From Bacteroidales bacterium (GTDB lineage: Bacteria > Bacteroidota > Bacteroidia > Bacteroidales > JAADGE01), in the NCBI GenBank assembly GCA_029934515.1, contig JAOZMB010000010.1, positions 1-44,118 of the forward strand: a stretch of DNA of 44,118 nt. Direction: 5' to 3'. Below are positions 40,791 to 44,118 of this stretch, piece after piece; positions within the stretch are counted from its first letter, which is position 1; each line of letters begins with the position of its first letter. Made by a program: the position numbers and the translations under genes. The notes under the pieces are model-generated. The model saw nothing but the letters and a program-made list of their open reading frames with translations. It ran no database searches and was not told the DNA's origin.

Positions 40791-42080
40791 CTATAAACTC
40801 CAATATATTAAGTTCTTAATTTTATTTCTGTAAATTCCTTTAATATCAATAATAATTCCATTTTTTGATGTATGTTTTTTGAAAAAGTCTTCTTCCAAGT
40901 TGATGTATTGATTGTGATTTACAGCCACAATAATTGCATCATAATTATTATTAATTTTTTCGTTTAATTTTATTCCGTATTCTTTGTTCATTTCGTGAGT
41001 TGATGCGTATGGGTCTACAATATCGACATTAACTTTATATGATTTAAGTTCTCTAATAATATCAATAATTTTTGTATTACGAATATCGCTGACGTTCTCT
41101 TTAAATGTTACTCCCATTATAAGAACATTTGAATTTCTAATATTTTTTTCTTGCGATGCAATTTTCTTTACCGTTTGTTTTGCTACATATCCTCCCATCG
41201 AGTCGTTCACAAATCTTCCTGAATTGATTATATGTGGGTGATATCCAAGTTCTTTAGCTTTGTGTACCAAATAATAAGGGTCAACACCGATACAATGTCC
41301 TCCTACAAGTCCGGGTGTAAATTTCAGGAAGTTCCATTTTGTTCCTGCTGCTTCAAGGACTTCGAAAGTATTTATTCCTATTCTGTTAAAAATTATTGAA
41401 AGCTCGTTCATAAGAGCAATATTTACGTCTCTTTGCGTATTTTCAATAATTTTTGCTGCCTCAGCGACCTTAATAGAACTAGCCTTGTGTAGTCCGGCAT
41501 TTATAATTATTTCATAAACTTTTGCAATATTATCAAGAGATTCTTTTCCACATCCGGAAACAACTTTTACGATAGAAGTTAATGTATTAACTTTATCTCC
41601 TGGATTGATTCGTTCTGGAGAATATCCTACTTTAAAATCATTTCTAAATTTTAGTCCTGAAATTTTTTCTATCATAGGGATACAATCGTCTTCTGTACAA
41701 CCGGGATATACTGTTGATTCAAATACAACATAATCACCTTTTTTGATGACTTTACCAATAGTTTTACATGCCGATAATAGTGGTGTTAAATCTGGTTGTT
41801 TATGTTCATTAATAGGAGTCGGCACAGCAACAATATAAAAATTTGCTTCTTTTATATCTTCAATATCAGCAGTATAAGTTATATCTGTATTTTTAAAATC
41901 ATCATGTATAAGTTCGTTACTTGGGTCAATACCTTTTTTCATCATCTCAATTCTCTTTTTATTGATATCAAAACCAATAACAGTTACCTGTTTTGCAAAT
42001 TCAATTGCAATAGGCAAGCCTACATAACCAAGTCCTACTACTGCAATTTTGCTTTTTTTGTTTATTATATTTTCGTACAT
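40791..42080 (-). CDS. wbpO: UDP-N-acetylhexosamine 6-dehydrogenase (WbpO/TviB type)
   Basis: 429 residues, the UDP-sugar dehydrogenase length. It oxidises C6 of a UDP-HexNAc twice with NAD to give the uronic acid. N-terminal Rossmann motif GLGYVG (16-21); VAVPTPINEHKQPDLTPL; GYSPERINPGDK; catalytic Cys263 in GLVGGHCIGVDPYYL; AGTKWNFLKFTPG. These segments fit WbpO/TviB, which act on UDP-GalNAc or UDP-GlcNAc, better than WbpA. The UDP-GlcNAc 4-epimerase gene at 19-20 kb could supply UDP-GalNAc. It starts 9 bases after the WbpB-type gene in the same operon. Confidence 0.92.
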   Translation of the reverse strand: MYENIINKKSKIAVVGLGYVGLPIAIEFAKQVTVIGFDINKKRIEMMKKGIDPSNELIHDDFKNTDITYTADIEDIKEANFYIVAVPTPINEHKQPDLTPLLSACKTIGKVIKKGDYVVFESTVYPGCTEDDCIPMIEKISGLKFRNDFKVGYSPERINPGDKVNTLTSIVKVVSGCGKESLDNIAKVYEIIINAGLHKASSIKVAEAAKIIENTQRDVNIALMNELSIIFNRIGINTFEVLEAAGTKWNFLKFTPGLVGGHCIGVDPYYLVHKAKELGYHPHIINSGRFVNDSMGGYVAKQTVKKIASQEKNIRNSNVLIMGVTFKENVSDIRNTKIIDIIRELKSYKVNVDIVDPYASTHEMNKEYGIKLNEKINNNYDAIIVAVNHNQYINLEEDFFKKHTSKNGIIIDIKGIYRNKIKNLIYWSL

Positions 42081-42089
42081 AAATATATT

Positions 42090-43040
42090 TTAATTGATTG
42101 TTTTAATTAACAAAGGGTGGAAATCTCCTTTTGGAGTTGTAGGTTTTGAATTTCTTATATCATAAACAGTTTTTATTACTCCTCTTATATCGTTTACCCC
42201 AAAACCGTTTCCTTTAATAATTTGTTGATAACTCAATGTATGTAAATCAGTAAAGCCTCCGCTAAATTCAATTTCTTTATTATCAATAGTTATTGAGCGG
42301 TATGTTCTTTGTTTTGTTTTCTTAATATTTTCAGGAATATCATTATAATCAACACTCATAAACCATCTTACATTTGCTCTTTCCAGTTCTAATAATCCTG
42401 CTGCTTTTTCTTCTTCTAACAAATGAACAGTGTTCTTCTTTGTTTCACCAAAAATCCATGATAACATATCAAAAAAGTGAACACCTATATTTGTTGCAAT
42501 TCCACCTGATTTTTGAATATCTCCTTTCCAACTTGTGAAGTACCATTTTCCTCGTGATGTTAAATATGTCAGGTCAATATCAAAAATTTTATCTTTCGGA
42601 GCTTCTTCGACTTCTTTTTTCAATTTTATTATATTCGGGTGTAATCTCAATTGCAATATATTGTTTATTTTTTTTCCTGTTTCTTCTTCTATCTTCTGCA
42701 AAGCATCAACATTCCAAGGATTTAACACCATCGGTTTTTCACAGATAGCTTCTGCATTTTGTTTTAATGCAAAACGTATGTGTGCGTCATGTAAATAATT
42801 TGGCGTACAAATACTTACATAGTCTATTTTTGGTTCTTTGTTATGTCTTAGCTTATCAATATGTCTATCGAATCTCTCAAACTCAGTAAAGAAATCTGCA
42901 TTAGGAAAATAACTGTCAATAATTCCGACACTGTCAAATTTATCAAGCGCAGCAACAAGATTATTATTAGTATTTTTTATAGCCTCCATGTGCCGCACAG
43001 CAATATAACCAGCTGCACCTATCAAAGCAAAATTTTTCAT
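42090..43040 (-). CDS. wbpB: Gfo/Idh/MocA oxidoreductase, WbpB/WlbA type
   Basis: 316 residues. GAAGYIAVRHMEAIKNT is the NAD-binding start; VSICTPNYLHDAHIRFAL, then AICEKPMVLNPWNVDAL carries the EKP motif with the catalytic lysine; GGIATNIGVHFFDMLSWIFG contains the conserved DxxxH-like pair region. WbpB and WlbA oxidise C3 of UDP-N-acetylglucosaminuronate ahead of amination, on the route to 2,3-diacetamido uronic acids of O-antigens. The match over the whole length is good. It lies between the dehydrogenase and acetyltransferase genes, the expected partners of the pathway. Confidence 0.9.
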   Translation of the reverse strand: MKNFALIGAAGYIAVRHMEAIKNTNNNLVAALDKFDSVGIIDSYFPNADFFTEFERFDRHIDKLRHNKEPKIDYVSICTPNYLHDAHIRFALKQNAEAICEKPMVLNPWNVDALQKIEEETGKKINNILQLRLHPNIIKLKKEVEEAPKDKIFDIDLTYLTSRGKWYFTSWKGDIQKSGGIATNIGVHFFDMLSWIFGETKKNTVHLLEEEKAAGLLELERANVRWFMSVDYNDIPENIKKTKQRTYRSITIDNKEIEFSGGFTDLHTLSYQQIIKGNGFGVNDIRGVIKTVYDIRNSKPTTPKGDFHPLLIKTIN

Positions 43041-43082
43041 AAAATTATAAATTATTATATTAATATTATTTATTTTCAGAAA

Positions 43083-43664
43083 TTAAATAGCTGTAACATT
43101 GTTATTTTCAAGTTTATATCTTTCGTCGCTTTCTGGACAAACAGCATATCCATTTTCATCAAAATTTAATCGATGTCCATATTTACTCATCCAGCCTATT
43201 TGTTTTGCTGGATTCCCAACCACAAGAGCATAAGGTTTAATGTATTTCGTAACAACAGCACCTGCGCCAATAAAAGCAAATTCACCAATATTATTTCCGC
43301 ATACGATTGTAGCATTTGCGCCTATCGAAGCGCCTTTTTTTACAAGAGTTGTTTCATATTCTCCGCGCCTAACAATAGCACTTCGTGGGTTTGTAACATT
43401 TGTAAAAACCATAGAAGGACCAAGAAAAACATTGTCTTCGCAAATAACTCCAGTATAAATTGAAACATTATTTTGAACTTTAACATTTTTTCCAAGTTTT
43501 ACATCAGGCGAGACGACAACATTTTGTCCGATGTTACAATTATCTCCAATTTCACAATTTGACATAATATGTGAAAAATGCCATATTTTAGTTCCGTCCC
43601 CTATTTTGCAATTATCATCTATAACTGCCGTACTGTGAGCGAAATATTTTTTGTTTGTTTGCAT
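43083..43664 (-). CDS. wbpD: UDP-diamino-uronate N-acetyltransferase, WbpD/WlbB type
   Basis: 193 residues of left-handed beta-helix hexapeptide repeats: [88 protein letters not shown]. The start and the [10 protein letters not shown] loop are typical of WbpD/WlbB, which acetylates the 3-amino group of UDP-2-acetamido-3-amino-glucuronate. The C-terminal [11 protein letters not shown] is also characteristic. First gene of the three-gene sugar set in this window; the aminotransferase that should act before it (WbpE) is not seen. Confidence 0.92.
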   Translation of the reverse strand: MQTNKKYFAHSTAVIDDNCKIGDGTKIWHFSHIMSNCEIGDNCNIGQNVVVSPDVKLGKNVKVQNNVSIYTGVICEDNVFLGPSMVFTNVTNPRSAIVRRGEYETTLVKKGASIGANATIVCGNNIGEFAFIGAGAVVTKYIKPYALVVGNPAKQIGWMSKYGHRLNFDENGYAVCPESDERYKLENNNVTAI

Positions 43665-43693
43665 TAAATTTATTATTTAAATTTGATTACCTA

Positions 43694-44118
43694 TTATTTA
43701 TTCCACAATTGAAAGTCTTTGATTTGTTTTCGTAATTCTTTTATCAGCTCATGCTGTTGTTGTTGCTCTCTTTGTTGCTGTTCTATTTTCCTATCTTTTT
43801 CTTTTATCTTCCTATCTTTTTCTTTCATTTTCCTACCATCTTGTTCTATTTTTCTATCCTTTTGTAACAACTCTTTTTTCTGTTGTTCTATTTTCTTATC
43901 TTTAATTTTTAATTCTTCTGCGTGTTTTTCTATTCTTTTTTCTAATGTTCCGAACAAAAAATTATCTAATGCATCATAGAAAAAAACAGCATTTACAGGT
44001 GCCTGAAATCCTTCAATAACAAAACTTTTTATGGTCTCGTACATACCATAAGTTTTGTTATGTGTATATATTCCAGTAGATTTCAGACAATATTGCTCTA
44101 TTTCATATCTATCTGTAT
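43694..44118 (-). CDS. Partial coiled-coil protein running off the window
   Basis: At least 140 residues. The frame stays open to the window edge (upstream codons read DRYEIEQYCLKSTGIYTHNK before the first internal Met at 44044), so the true start lies outside. About residues 1-55 of the visible part look globular (TIKSFVIEGFQAPVNAVFFY, then DALDNFLFGTLEKR); the rest is a highly charged coiled coil built on a seven-residue unit KDRKIEQ, encoded by imperfect 21-base DNA repeats (about 43790-43900). I recognise no family. Only 30 bases separate it from the WbpD-type gene, so it may be co-transcribed. Confidence 0.65.
   Translation of the reverse strand, partial: TDRYEIEQYCLKSTGIYTHNKTYGMYETIKSFVIEGFQAPVNAVFFYDALDNFLFGTLEKRIEKHAEELKIKDKKIEQQKKELLQKDRKIEQDGRKMKEKDRKIKEKDRKIEQQQREQQQQHELIKELRKQIKDFQLWNK

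Noticed and set aside
1-44118. tRNA, rRNA, transposase or phage genes
   Set aside because: I looked for cloverleaf-like GC-rich segments in the gaps and for transposase or integrase motifs in the frames and saw none.

Overview
This is a very AT-rich chromosomal segment of a member of the Bacteroidota, most likely an uncultured or marine/sediment Bacteroidales-type organism. The evidence is a fused lpxC-fabZ gene followed directly by lpxA, HmuY-like and FKBP lipoproteins, a regulator-propeller/Y_Y_Y sensor, a UpxY/NusG-like antiterminator inside a capsule operon, few Shine-Dalgarno sequences, and TAnnTTTG-type -7 promoter elements. No rRNA, tRNA, CRISPR array, insertion sequence or prophage is visible.

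Layout. (1) 1-6.0 kb: an FKBP lipoprotein, a small unknown protein, an orphan ATP-synthase b subunit, DUF4956 and CotH-like genes, a HmuY-like lipoprotein, and lpxB with a small membrane protein. (2) 6.5-12.3 kb: a sensory cluster. A Cache domain is fused to what reads as a pentameric ligand-gated ion channel; next comes a two-Cache membrane protein with no output domain, then a convergent Cache-HAMP chemoreceptor. (3) 12.3-17.6 kb: a polysaccharide deacetylase, lpxA, lpxC-fabZ, a glycosyltransferase broken by two compensating frameshifts, and lpxD. (4) 18.0-24.0 kb: a minus-strand capsule/exopolysaccharide operon, wza, wzc, NusG-like, UDP-GlcNAc 4-epimerase, UDP-glucuronate 4-epimerase. (5) 24.4-26.7 kb: prs, zapA with a coiled-coil partner, and a secreted unknown. 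(6) 26.8-34.8 kb: a SUMF1-domain protein, then SiaB-type kinase, SiaC-type phosphoprotein, a HEPN/MNT pair, and a 1577-residue sensor phosphatase with two solute-binding domains, a propeller, Y_Y_Y and a SpoIIE/PP2C domain. (7) 34.9-40.5 kb: an ankyrin protein, a secreted unknown, two tandem PD-(D/E)XK-like paralogues, and a Roc-COR GTPase lacking leucine-rich repeats but carrying a nuclease-like C-terminus. (8) 40.8-44.1 kb: a second sugar-nucleotide operon (WbpO/TviB-type dehydrogenase, WbpB-type oxidase, WbpD-type acetyltransferase) and a partial coiled-coil gene at the edge.

How the parts work together. Four lpx loci supply lipid A. The two polysaccharide operons make acidic sugar nucleotides (UDP-GalA, UDP-GalNAc, UDP-GalNAcA or a diamino-uronic acid) and the Wza/Wzc export machinery. 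The SiaB/SiaC/phosphatase set looks like a partner-switch phosphorelay fed by periplasmic solute sensing; no cyclase is visible. The most unusual items are the Cache-channel fusion, the SiaABC-like locus interrupted by HEPN/MNT, and the Roco/nuclease-like group. Three families of short dispersed intergenic repeats also occur; the roughly 100-bp one lies upstream of, and in the same orientation as, three separate genes.
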